The notes under the pieces: generated by a model
The model's input: only the letters and a program-made list of their open reading frames with translations
What the model was told of the DNA's origin: nothing
Database searches by the model: none
Shown here: in pieces, positions 24,672 through 33,470 of the stretch
Layout of the letters: the number at the start of each line of letters is the position of its first letter
Numbering within the stretch: position 1 is the first letter of the stretch
DNA from: Anaeroplasma bactoclasticum
GTDB taxonomy: Bacteria; Bacillota_I; Bacilli_A; Acholeplasmatales; Anaeroplasmataceae
Length of the DNA stretch: 64,000 bases
NCBI RefSeq assembly: GCF_003550015.1
Contig: NZ_QXEV01000005.1
Coordinates: 40,356-104,355 of the forward strand
Direction of reading: 5' to 3'
Position numbers and translations under genes: made by a program

Positions 24672-26783
24672 TTACCATTTGATTAAATCGGATTTATTAA
24701 CAGCAAAATCAACTATTTTTACTATACCATCTGTAATTATTTTAGCTTGTTCATTATTAAAAGTATGAACTTGCTGATGTCTTTGTAAAAAACTCAAAGT
24801 TGAAGTTATTACAAATAAATCCTTTAATCCATTATTTATAAATTCATCTGCTATTCTATCATTTTGTTTTAGCATATCGATTAATGCTAATAGTTTTACT
24901 CTTAATGTTGCGTTATTAAAATTATCTGTAAAACCTTTTTCAACATTTGAAATCGCATTAATATCTACTGCTAAAGAATCAATTACATTATTTCCAATTC
25001 TTTCTTCTGCAGCCATTTCAAATCCTAAGCCAATCAAATAATTTTCCATCTCAACATTAGAACTAAATAATTGATTAAAATCTTTATACTTGCATTTATA
25101 TTTTTCTTTTATGGAATTAACCAATAATTTAATAGTATTTTCTAATATTGGATAACCAAATGATAAGAATTTACTATTTTCTGTAATGTATAAATCATAC
25201 ATTGATACTAAATTAAACTTCATTTGTGTTAATTCTTTATTAGATGAATTAAATATCTTATTACCTAATTCAGTTCTTAATAATTCTTCAGAAAAAGAAT
25301 AATCACAAATTGTTCCGTTAAAATTAATTAATTCATTAAGAACCTTTTGGTCAACTTTATAACCAAAAGCACATTCTAATAATTCAAACAATAAATCTAT
25401 GTATAGTTTAGGAGAAATATCTTCTACAGTTATTGAATGCTTGTTTTCATCTCGATAATCTCTTTTAAATCTATACATTAGGTTAATGAAATTAGGATGC
25501 TTTTTTGCAAAATTATAAATATAGAATTTATTATCTCTTGTGGCTAATAATACATTCCAGGAGATGCATTCTGCTAACTGGGCTTTATTAGGATCTCTAG
25601 CGATTCGTTGTAATGATTTCCTATTGGCAAATAATAATCTCTCACCATTATCGCTCACCTCAAACCCAATCGATTTGGCAATGTTTATGAGTTTAATCTT
25701 ATTATCTTTTGCGTCATTACCAAGTGTATCAAATTCAAATCTTTTTGGACTTGTTAATGCTGCTTGATATAATACCTTCTCATATAAGTCTCCAAGATTG
25801 ACCATAGAATTCTTTATGATTTCATTTCTATGAATTCTATCATTATAACTTTTTGATTTTGAATCATTTAAAACATTAATAACATTTATTAGTGGATTTA
25901 TAAAATCATCATGTAAATCACTAATTCTCTTATTAAATAGTTTTCCTTTAATGATTTCATACTTCTTCTTTACATCAGCCGAATCTTGTTGATTTATTCT
26001 ATATTGCATTACGCTTCTTAATAAATCCTTCACCTGGTCATCTGTACTAAAGTTATATATAAAATCATATAAATTATCATCATTTTCCATAGTAATAGGA
26101 TTCTTAACTATCCATTTACCACTAAAATCAGAATAAGTAATTATAGAAGTTATTAAATGATACTTCTTCTTGTTTAATTCGACAACTTCTACATTAACTA
26201 AATTCTTATCTGTATTCTTTTTGAATATATCTCTTGCAACTATTTTCTTAATTAAATCATCATTGTATTTTTCATCATTTTGATTAATCTTGATATATCG
26301 ATAAGGAATTTCCTCTTTAAATGCATCTTTATCTAAAGTAAATGAATAAGAACTCTCATTCTTTCTTCCTTGACTAAAAACTAAGTCATTATTATTACAA
26401 TAATTTGAAAGCAAGCATCCTCTATTATGATCAAATAATAGATAGCATATTTCTTGCTTCATCTCTTTATATACATTTTTTAGCTGGTTTTCACCATTTT
26501 CGGTTACTTTATAATTATCATCAATTAATCCTTTTTTCTTTAAATCGTTAGTAATTAACTCTACCAAATCATTTTTTAACAAAAGAATCTCAGATAATTG
26601 ACCAATTGAATAATAATCATTAATCAATAAAGATAATACTGCTCTTTCAAAATGATTTAATTCTGGTTTTTCGCTTGTTGTTAATAAAACTTTAATTAAC
26701 GAAACTGGTATAGCAAAATACTTTTCATATACATTCTTTGTTCCCGATGGTGCAAATCTTGAACTATAAATAATATCACTCAT
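24672..26783 (-). CDS. Winged-helix/HEPN-motif protein of the TerY-P operon
   Basis: About 703 residues from ATG 26783 (GGAGGTGA upstream; overlaps the helicase stop). An N-terminal winged-helix-like segment (LNHFERAVLSLLINDYYSIGQLSEILLL...LKKKGLIDDNYKVTENGENQL) lies near residues 45-105. Around residues 425-452, KKHPNFINLMYRFKRDYRDENKHS contains RDENKH, which fits the R-[N/D/H]-x(3-4)-H motif of HEPN ribonucleases in a helical context. If so, this is the RNA-cutting effector of the system. Both assignments are by eye. No other family recognised. Confidence 0.5.
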   Translation of the reverse strand: MSDIIYSSRFAPSGTKNVYEKYFAIPVSLIKVLLTTSEKPELNHFERAVLSLLINDYYSIGQLSEILLLKNDLVELITNDLKKKGLIDDNYKVTENGENQLKNVYKEMKQEICYLLFDHNRGCLLSNYCNNNDLVFSQGRKNESSYSFTLDKDAFKEEIPYRYIKINQNDEKYNDDLIKKIVARDIFKKNTDKNLVNVEVVELNKKKYHLITSIITYSDFSGKWIVKNPITMENDDNLYDFIYNFSTDDQVKDLLRSVMQYRINQQDSADVKKKYEIIKGKLFNKRISDLHDDFINPLINVINVLNDSKSKSYNDRIHRNEIIKNSMVNLGDLYEKVLYQAALTSPKRFEFDTLGNDAKDNKIKLINIAKSIGFEVSDNGERLLFANRKSLQRIARDPNKAQLAECISWNVLLATRDNKFYIYNFAKKHPNFINLMYRFKRDYRDENKHSITVEDISPKLYIDLLFELLECAFGYKVDQKVLNELINFNGTICDYSFSEELLRTELGNKIFNSSNKELTQMKFNLVSMYDLYITENSKFLSFGYPILENTIKLLVNSIKEKYKCKYKDFNQLFSSNVEMENYLIGLGFEMAAEERIGNNVIDSLAVDINAISNVEKGFTDNFNNATLRVKLLALIDMLKQNDRIADEFINNGLKDLFVITSTLSFLQRHQQVHTFNNEQAKIITDGIVKIVDFAVNKSDLIKW

Positions 26784-29700
26784 GATTTTCACCTCCAGAA
26801 CATTGAATTGCTAAATCATATAATGGTCTAACCTTTTCTTTAGCCTTTGGAATGTTATAAACACTCATATCACCAACAACAATAAGCATTCTTTTTTGAC
26901 GGCTTAAAGCAACACACAATAAACTCTTACTATTTTCATTAGCTAAACGGCTATAATTATTATCAAAATTAAATGTATATACTAATGATAAGTAAACAAT
27001 ATCAAATTCACGACCTTGGAACGCATCAACTGTACCTATTAATAATTCTTGTGAAGCATAAGAAGGCATCAAATCATATTTTTCATCTAATATACCAATC
27101 TTTTTTAATTCTTCTTTTATAGCCTTCACTTGATCTCGATACATTGTGATGATACCAATAGATACTTTAGTATAATTCTTATCATCTAACGCTTCTTTTA
27201 TATGCTTAGCAATCTTCTTTGCTTCAGGTACATTCTTTCTAGAATGGCTTCCTCTTTCTCTATAATCATTCTTATAATACTCATCATATGGAGTATCTAA
27301 CCAATATAAATACTTGTCTTTTAAATTATGATAATTGTGAATAAAATCTGATTCAGGTCTAACTGACTTAATCATTCCTTCATAGAAACTATTACTTACT
27401 ATCTCACCTAATTTTGGATGCATTCTAAATTGAGTATCAAGCATGATGACTCTTCTTATTCCATCCTTGGCTTCTAATTGATGAGCCTTTTCAATTAGGA
27501 TTTCAAATAATGTTTTCTTCATTGTACTTGATATGTCTTTATCTTCAGAATCATCAGAGTTCTTATTTAAACCATCTTTTATTTCATCAATAATACCTTC
27601 ATCAGTAATATTTGGTAATTGCTTGTGATCTCCAACTAAAATAATCTTCTTTTTAGCCACAGACATTGGAATGAACAAATCTAGAGGAGATGATGTTGCA
27701 GCTTCATCAATAAATACATTATCAAACATGACATCATCGTTCTTAATCAAATACATGTTTTTAGAAATAGATTGTTGATTAGTAGCTCCTAAAACCTTAG
27801 TATATGCTAACAATGTTTCCCTTATTAAATATGGATTCTCAGTTAAACTATCAATATAATCTAAAACTGCAATCTTATCACCATCAAATTTTTTTAATCT
27901 TTCGCATTTAATAATATCAAAAAGTTCATTTAAATAATCCACTATTTCTTGCTTCTTAGCTGGTGATGTTAATATTTCAGGTTTCTTTCTATATTTCAGA
28001 ATTAAATCTCTTCTTATTGCTTTAACTGATTCGCTAGAATATGGCTTTTTATTATAAGCATTATTAAGTTTCTTCACATCTTCCTTTAATGCTTTATAAT
28101 CTTCAAATATTGATAATTCTATCTCTATTCTTTCCTTATCATCATTATATGCTTCTTCAGATATAGGCATTCCATATAAGAAATTCACAAAGGAATCTTC
28201 TTCATAAGACATGCTCTTGTTTTGTTGCTTAAGACTCTGAATCATTTTATTTATTTTTTCATTTACCTCAGAATTTGAAATAAATATATCTAATTGGCTT
28301 ATTCCATTTAAAATCTCGATAGACGAATCAATTGAATTATTAAATGAAATATAATTAAAATATTTTTTCTTAAACTCAATGTATTCATCATCACTCTCAG
28401 TAAGATTAATATACTTCTCTTTTAAAGCATCAATTAAATCATCAATAAATTTTATGATTCTAGGCTCTAATTCTTCACTATTGGAATTATTCTTATCTCC
28501 AACCTTGACTGCTGGTAAACCAAATAAATCAATATTCTCTGTCAAATTAAGAACTGTTTCATGTCTAAATCCTGATAGTAGATTATTACCAAAATTATAT
28601 TTATTTCCTGTTAATGCATTTAGTTGAATCAAAGCGGCTTTAATAACTGTTGTTTTACCTGTTCCAGGAGGACCTACAATGATAACAAAATCAGGTGTAT
28701 TAAGTATTACTCTAATCGCCTCAATTTGATTAGGGGTTAGATTTGTACTTGGGAGTAATGTACTATCAATTTCAATTATCTCAGGCTTTTCATTAGGTTC
28801 TGGATTATCAGTAAACCATGTATACATTTTTTGAATACCAGCTTTACCTGTTATAATCCTTTCCTTAGCCTTCTCTCTTCTTTGATATGATATTTTATTT
28901 CCCAATAAAGATAAACAAATGTTACCATTTTTCAAATTTCTAAAAAATGCTCGATCGCTTGTTCTTATTTTAATTGATTTTTCAGTTGAATTAACCCCAT
29001 TGGCACTAAGTTCAACAACTGTTAATGCTTCATTGGATAATAATTCTTTTTCAATCTTATTATAACTATCTAAACTATTACTATTAAACAAATGTAAAAG
29101 CTCTTTGCCACCAACAAAGCACATCTTATCTATAAAAAACTTAGTAACTTTACCAAATTCTTCATTATTAAAGTATAGTTTAATTTCATCACCATATGTT
29201 AATGAATCAAACTTAACATATGATGATTTTTTAAACTGTTTATATTCTCTTTCTAATTCAATCCTATTATATTCTTTCCAAAGATTTAAATAATTTTGGA
29301 CATCTGCTCGAATATGATATAAAGCTAATCTATCCATTTCAGAAACATATTCTTTAGTATCAGTAAAACTAATATCACCAACCAATAAAAATGTTTGATA
29401 ATTCTCAAGTTTAATACTTTTTTCTTTAGGTTCTAAATATAATAAAGTTTGCTCTTTATGTTCATCTGAGCTATCATATTCAATTTTTCTAATAATAGGA
29501 AATGCTTTATTCCTGTTTCTACTTTCAATTAAAAATGCAGACTCAGACTTATCATAAATATGACAATAAGCCAATATAGCATTGGCATTATCGAAAGTAT
29601 TATATGTAATTACATCATTTGGTAATTCATCCTCATAATAAAGATGAAGTTTTTCAATTCCTGCTTTTATTCCAAATACTCTTTTAGATTCAATCATTGC

Positions 29701-29937
29701 AAAATGATTTCTCTTATCTAAAGTTGTAATATAAGAATAGTTATTAGGAAGATTATCCAAATAATCAGATGCATCTGCATTCAAGTTTATAGGATTAATT
29801 TCCGAAATGATTACATCATCAAATTTAGATATATAAAATTTACTTTTATGCTTTATAACTTTAAACAATAAACCTTTTAACTTTGAGATTTCTTCTGTTA
29901 ATGAAATCGAAAACGATACAACATCTAATTCTCTCAT
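26776..29937 (-). CDS. Superfamily 1 (UPF1/DNA2-like) helicase
   Basis: 1053 residues; its start overlaps the kinase stop by four bases (ATGA). The N-terminal ~400 residues are specific to this protein. Then come TPNQIEAIRVIL (Q motif), Walker A VGPPGTGKTT (422-429), FIDEAATSSP (motif II), VGDHKQLPNI (motif III), LDTQFRMHP (motif IV region), GTVDAFQGREFDIV (motif V) and VALSRQKRMLIVVGD (motif VI). The long insertion between motifs I and II is typical of UPF1-like enzymes. It is predicted to unwind DNA or RNA. It is the nucleic-acid motor of the operon controlled by the kinase/phosphatase pair. Confidence 0.85.
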   Translation of the reverse strand: MRELDVVSFSISLTEEISKLKGLLFKVIKHKSKFYISKFDDVIISEINPINLNADASDYLDNLPNNYSYITTLDKRNHFAMIESKRVFGIKAGIEKLHLYYEDELPNDVITYNTFDNANAILAYCHIYDKSESAFLIESRNRNKAFPIIRKIEYDSSDEHKEQTLLYLEPKEKSIKLENYQTFLLVGDISFTDTKEYVSEMDRLALYHIRADVQNYLNLWKEYNRIELEREYKQFKKSSYVKFDSLTYGDEIKLYFNNEEFGKVTKFFIDKMCFVGGKELLHLFNSNSLDSYNKIEKELLSNEALTVVELSANGVNSTEKSIKIRTSDRAFFRNLKNGNICLSLLGNKISYQRREKAKERIITGKAGIQKMYTWFTDNPEPNEKPEIIEIDSTLLPSTNLTPNQIEAIRVILNTPDFVIIVGPPGTGKTTVIKAALIQLNALTGNKYNFGNNLLSGFRHETVLNLTENIDLFGLPAVKVGDKNNSNSEELEPRIIKFIDDLIDALKEKYINLTESDDEYIEFKKKYFNYISFNNSIDSSIEILNGISQLDIFISNSEVNEKINKMIQSLKQQNKSMSYEEDSFVNFLYGMPISEEAYNDDKERIEIELSIFEDYKALKEDVKKLNNAYNKKPYSSESVKAIRRDLILKYRKKPEILTSPAKKQEIVDYLNELFDIIKCERLKKFDGDKIAVLDYIDSLTENPYLIRETLLAYTKVLGATNQQSISKNMYLIKNDDVMFDNVFIDEAATSSPLDLFIPMSVAKKKIILVGDHKQLPNITDEGIIDEIKDGLNKNSDDSEDKDISSTMKKTLFEILIEKAHQLEAKDGIRRVIMLDTQFRMHPKLGEIVSNSFYEGMIKSVRPESDFIHNYHNLKDKYLYWLDTPYDEYYKNDYRERGSHSRKNVPEAKKIAKHIKEALDDKNYTKVSIGIITMYRDQVKAIKEELKKIGILDEKYDLMPSYASQELLIGTVDAFQGREFDIVYLSLVYTFNFDNNYSRLANENSKSLLCVALSRQKRMLIVVGDMSVYNIPKAKEKVRPLYDLAIQCSGGENHE

Positions 29938-31394
29938 ATACCCTTAATCATGATACAATGAATTATTTTTGAATCAGGATCATTTATGTATAAATACATC
30001 GCATCTTTGCCAGAAATATGCATATTATCTCCTGATAACAAAGTACCCTTTTCTCCTTTATAAATATAACTAATGTTTTTCGAAGATTTATTGTTTATAA
30101 AAAGATAAGAATTATTAATTCTAAATTCAATTAATGTATAAGGAACTTCATAAATTGATATTTGATTAACTGAATAATTATAAATTCTACAATTATCATA
30201 AATCGTAAAGTTATATAACTTTTCGTAATTTGGACTGATTTTCTTATCAACAACTTCATTAATGAAATCCAAATCATCGTAATCATCATTGTTTAACTGT
30301 GACTTAACATCACCAATGGCATCTACTGACTTTGGATAATAATTCATCATTGTTCCATAATAAGTAAACCTTGGTCCCTTATTGCAAAATGGACAAATCT
30401 TTTCACCAGCATAAATAAATGCTCCACATTCACATAGATTTAGCTTTAATGATAATTCTTTTAAGACTGAATACCATTCACGCATTGAAGGTCTAGATGT
30501 TGGAATATTTCTTCCATCTTTTCCGAAGGTTTGATTGAATAAGCTCAATAATTCTTTTGTTAAGAAATGATTAAAATATTCTTTTAATTCATCTGTGACT
30601 CCATTTTCAAATAACCAAGGAATATTATTATTTGATATGGCATCGCCTGAATTATTTGTATTTGTAGAAGCATCCCAGCCATCACTTGATGATTCTTCCT
30701 CATAATTCACTTCAAATGGATTTCTAAAAGTTAATACTCTAAATGCTAAAACAGCAAATGAGAAACAATCACTAAATATAGTATTACTTGACTGATTTGA
30801 AGCAACTTCTGGAGCTCCGAATCCAGGTGTGAATATTCCACTTTTAACATCTCCAGTGTATTTTAAATTATCACAATCGATAATCCAAACCTTAGAGAAA
30901 TTATCGATATCAGAATAGAAGACGTTATTTGGTGAAATATCACAATATACAATTCCTTTTGAATGAAGTCTAGCTAAAGTACGTGATAATTCAATTAACA
31001 CTTCTATTCTCTTTTTTAAACCATTAGTATTTCTAAAATAATCATTTAAATTACCATCAATATTTTGATCATAAATTAGATTACTAATTGGTTTTAAATC
31101 TGATAGCATATGCATCACATATCCACAATATGGTTTTTCAAGCATTGTATATGGATGACACAAATTGATATCTGAATCAATATTCATAACTACGACATCA
31201 TTTATTTTATTCTTATAAATTTCATAATACTTTTCATCTGTTAAAATTTGCTCATTTTTCAAAACAAACTTTACAGCAATAGTACTATCCTTTGTTTTAC
31301 ATACCATACCTTGACCACCCTGGCCAAGAATTGAATCTAAAACATACATATTACCATTTACATCTTTTATTGTTTTTATTGATAGTTCTTCCAT
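29934..31394 (-). CDS. Ser/Thr protein kinase with zinc ribbon (TerY-P kinase)
   Basis: 486 residues. The kinase domain (about 10-320) shows the glycine loop LGQGGQGMV, the lysine in IAVKFVL, the catalytic loop YCDISPNN (D in place) and the metal motif as DCDN instead of DFG. A zinc ribbon (CECGAF...CPFCNKGP) follows at about 335-355, then a beta-rich C-terminal domain that may be FHA-like. It is fourth-last in function order after VWA and PP2C, the arrangement known as the TerY-P triad. Presumed substrates are operon partners; the following PP2C gene product would reverse the mark. Confidence 0.85.
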   Translation of the reverse strand: MEELSIKTIKDVNGNMYVLDSILGQGGQGMVCKTKDSTIAVKFVLKNEQILTDEKYYEIYKNKINDVVVMNIDSDINLCHPYTMLEKPYCGYVMHMLSDLKPISNLIYDQNIDGNLNDYFRNTNGLKKRIEVLIELSRTLARLHSKGIVYCDISPNNVFYSDIDNFSKVWIIDCDNLKYTGDVKSGIFTPGFGAPEVASNQSSNTIFSDCFSFAVLAFRVLTFRNPFEVNYEEESSSDGWDASTNTNNSGDAISNNNIPWLFENGVTDELKEYFNHFLTKELLSLFNQTFGKDGRNIPTSRPSMREWYSVLKELSLKLNLCECGAFIYAGEKICPFCNKGPRFTYYGTMMNYYPKSVDAIGDVKSQLNNDDYDDLDFINEVVDKKISPNYEKLYNFTIYDNCRIYNYSVNQISIYEVPYTLIEFRINNSYLFINNKSSKNISYIYKGEKGTLLSGDNMHISGKDAMYLYINDPDSKIIHCIMIKGI

Positions 31395-31397
31395 ATA

Positions 31398-32087
31398 CTA
31401 TTTCACCACCACTATTGTCTTATCATCACTACTATATTTATTAGGCCATGAATCTAATATATCCTTTAAAATTGGATTGTTTTTATTCTTACCTATGGTT
31501 TTACTAGATACAGTATGAACAAATTCAACTGCTGTATTATCAATAATATCTTCAGATATACCATCAGTACAAAGAATTAATTCATACTTAGTATTATCTT
31601 CTTTTTTTATCATTTTAAATAACCAATCGCTTTTTTTAGATTTACCAAACGCTCTTGTTTCGTTAGTAAAATCTTTCTCAGCAATTTCACATTTTACTAT
31701 ATCATCACTAAAGACTACGGCATTTAATCCATCACCCAATTGAAATAGCATAATGCTTGTTGAACTAATTAAAGAAAATAAGCATGTAGTGTCACAATTA
31801 GTAAGATTGAAAGGCCATATTCTTTTTTTATATTTAGATTGTATAGAGGTTACCAAATCATAAGGTTCTAAGGCACGTTTCTTAAATCTCTTATGGACTT
31901 CTTTTTTTATAATCTTGCATAACCTATGGCTTGCTACTCTGGAATGCTTTTTACTTCCAAGTCCATCGCAGACAACAGCAAGAGTATAATACTTACTATT
32001 GTCTACTAGGAATGCATCCTGATTAGGAAGCTTATTTTGGATATGCATCTTACCTCTTACTGAGGCACCATATGCTTTTTCTATCAT
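31398..32087 (-). CDS. PP2C-family protein phosphatase (TerY-P phosphatase)
   Basis: 229 residues; the start overlaps the VWA stop (TAATG). Motifs of PP2C are seen: YGASVRGKMHIQNKLPNQDAF, AVVCDGLGSKKHS (metal-binding D-G), LFQLGDGLNAVVF, ELILCTDGISEDI and a C-terminal SSDDKTIVVVK (D-D metal site). It removes phosphate from Ser/Thr and is expected to oppose the kinase encoded next to it. Confidence 0.9.
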   Translation of the reverse strand: MIEKAYGASVRGKMHIQNKLPNQDAFLVDNSKYYTLAVVCDGLGSKKHSRVASHRLCKIIKKEVHKRFKKRALEPYDLVTSIQSKYKKRIWPFNLTNCDTTCLFSLISSTSIMLFQLGDGLNAVVFSDDIVKCEIAEKDFTNETRAFGKSKKSDWLFKMIKKEDNTKYELILCTDGISEDIIDNTAVEFVHTVSSKTIGKNKNNPILKDILDSWPNKYSSDDKTIVVVK

Positions 32088-32767
32088 TAGATACCAAAGT
32101 CAAATTTAGGCATTTCTTCCTTAACTTGCTCTTCTAATTCAGTAATATTAATAATTGTATTAGGATCTTGACTCTTTGAACGTGCAATTGTTGATAGTGT
32201 AACAAACTTGAAGAATTTAGTAATCTCTTTTGCTACACTTGCATCAAATACTTTTTTATCGGAGTCTCCTAGGAATTTTTGAAGCATATTTGCATCATAA
32301 CCATCGCCAATTCCAAGTGCCCATTTTTCACACTTAGATGTTCTCTTGCCATTAACAAATTCATCTAAAGGTTGTTCCCATGAATCATTAGGATAACCAT
32401 CAGATACAAGTACTACGACAGGTCTATAACCCTTGCTTGTAACTTTTTCTTTATCATTGATAATATTTGAAGCCATTGTTAATGCGGCTCCCATTGGAGT
32501 CATACCACTAGCTTGTAAATCTTCAAACACTACATCCTTAAGCGGTGCAAGTTCAGTATGAAGTTTGGCTCCTGCTCCACCAAATGTGATTACGCAAAGT
32601 TTTAATGCTACTTCTGACATTCTTTCATTTTGGAAATCTTTAATCATTTCCTTAACACATTGATTTAATGTATCAATTTTTGTTCCTGACATAGAGCCAC
32701 TCACGTCTAATAATAAGAATACTGGTAGTGGTCTTCCTGTATTTGTAATAAACTTTTCTAGTTCCAT
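32087..32767 (-). CDS. TerY-like von Willebrand factor A (VWA) domain protein
   Basis: 226 residues, first gene of the eight-gene operon. The metal-ion-dependent adhesion site is intact: FLLLDVSGSMSGTK (D-x-S-x-S), GMTPMGAALTMA (Thr) and VLVSDGYPNDSW (Asp). This is the TerY type found with PP2C and Ser/Thr kinase. It probably scaffolds the complex or senses the trigger. ATG 32767, AAGGAG twelve bases upstream, extended -10 promoter at 32811-32819. Confidence 0.9.
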   Translation of the reverse strand: MELEKFITNTGRPLPVFLLLDVSGSMSGTKIDTLNQCVKEMIKDFQNERMSEVALKLCVITFGGAGAKLHTELAPLKDVVFEDLQASGMTPMGAALTMASNIINDKEKVTSKGYRPVVVLVSDGYPNDSWEQPLDEFVNGKRTSKCEKWALGIGDGYDANMLQKFLGDSDKKVFDASVAKEITKFFKFVTLSTIARSKSQDPNTIINITELEEQVKEEMPKFDFGI

Positions 32768-32810
32768 AATTGTTATTTTCTCCTTTTTTCATCGTCTGTA
32801 TATTTCTTTT

Positions 32811-32819
32811 ATTATACCA
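32811..32819 (-). promoter_or_regulatory. Extended -10 promoter of the TerY-P operon
   Basis: Minus strand TGG-TATAAT (TATAAT at 32811-32816, TG at 32818-32819), about 44 bases before ATG 32767. The -35 is poor, as often for extended -10 promoters. Confidence 0.6.
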
Positions 32820-32830
32820 TAATAAGCCGT

Positions 32831-33259
32831 CTAAATAAATGAACTATTTAAGCAATATCTGTCTCCTACAAGGAAAGACAAATATTTTTTTCTTTTATAA
32901 TTAATTCTATCTTGTCTATTTGTTTTATACTCCACCTCCTCAAAGTAAGTATCTTTTATCACTCTAGAATCTAAATTCTTACATAGCATTCTTTGGTCTT
33001 GTTTAGATTCACATCTTAAATAATCATCAGATGAATTAATCTCTTTTAAAGATAAGTATTCATCTTCAGATATTTGTTTGACTGATAAGATTGCATCTTT
33101 ATGATCATGTTTTACCCTTGGCATTTTTCTTGCTATTCTAGCTGCATCTTTTTTATCATCAGCAACTATAGGGAATGTAATAATGATACAGTTCTTACGA
33201 CCTACGTGACCACATTTGGCTTCTACTGCAAAATACTTAATTTCCATTTCATTCATCAT
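32831..33259 (-). CDS. Hypothetical protein (142 aa) under the XRE-site promoters
   Basis: ATG 33259 with AGAGGT. Sequence starts MNEMEIKYFAVEAKCGHVGRKNCIIITFPIVADDKKDAARIARKMPRV, with CGHVGRKNC as a possible metal or structural motif, followed by a basic C-terminal half (YKTNRQDRINYKRKK). Two TGAAC-N5-GTTCA sites lie in its 5' region. It precedes the TerY-P operon but ends before that operon's own promoter. No family recognised. Confidence 0.55.
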   Translation of the reverse strand: MMNEMEIKYFAVEAKCGHVGRKNCIIITFPIVADDKKDAARIARKMPRVKHDHKDAILSVKQISEDEYLSLKEINSSDDYLRCESKQDQRMLCKNLDSRVIKDTYFEEVEYKTNRQDRINYKRKKYLSFLVGDRYCLNSSFI

Positions 33260-33318
33260 GTTGATTACCTCTTTCCTTTTTACACCTATATTTTAATTCA
33301 ATTGATAAGTCTATAAAA

Positions 33319-33333
33319 TGAACACCTGGTTCA
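33319..33333. promoter_or_regulatory. TGAAC-N5-GTTCA palindrome, copy 2
   Basis: TGAACACCTGGTTCA. On the minus strand it is three bases upstream of a -10-like TATAGA (33310-33315), the same position as at the xre promoter (copy 4), so binding would block polymerase. Confidence 0.55.
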
Positions 33334-33395
33334 AACTATTTTCTTATTCTTTTGAATTACATCTACATTATAGTTTTGATAAAAGTAATCATCCA

Positions 33396-33410
33396 TGAAC
33401 TAATGGTTCA
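33396..33410. promoter_or_regulatory. TGAAC-N5-GTTCA palindrome, copy 3
   Basis: TGAACTAATGGTTCA. On the minus strand it lies 23 bases upstream of TATAAT (33367-33372), exactly the spacing of copy 1 at 18166. Sequence after the palindrome is also similar between copies 1 and 3 (TTCATGG...GA). Confidence 0.55.
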
Positions 33411-33463
33411 AATAAAAAAATAACATCCCACTTTTGCGTAAGATGCTATCCAATGATACTCCT
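33411..33463. repeat. Direct repeat, left copy (xre 3' end plus terminator)
   Basis: About 90% identical to 36248-36299. On the minus strand it reads as the last codons of the XRE gene (GVSLDSILRK) and a hairpin CATCTTAC/GTGGGATG followed by a U-rich run, so it also serves as terminator of the TIR gene that ends at 33471. Confidence 0.75.
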
Positions 33464-33470
33464 ATACCAG

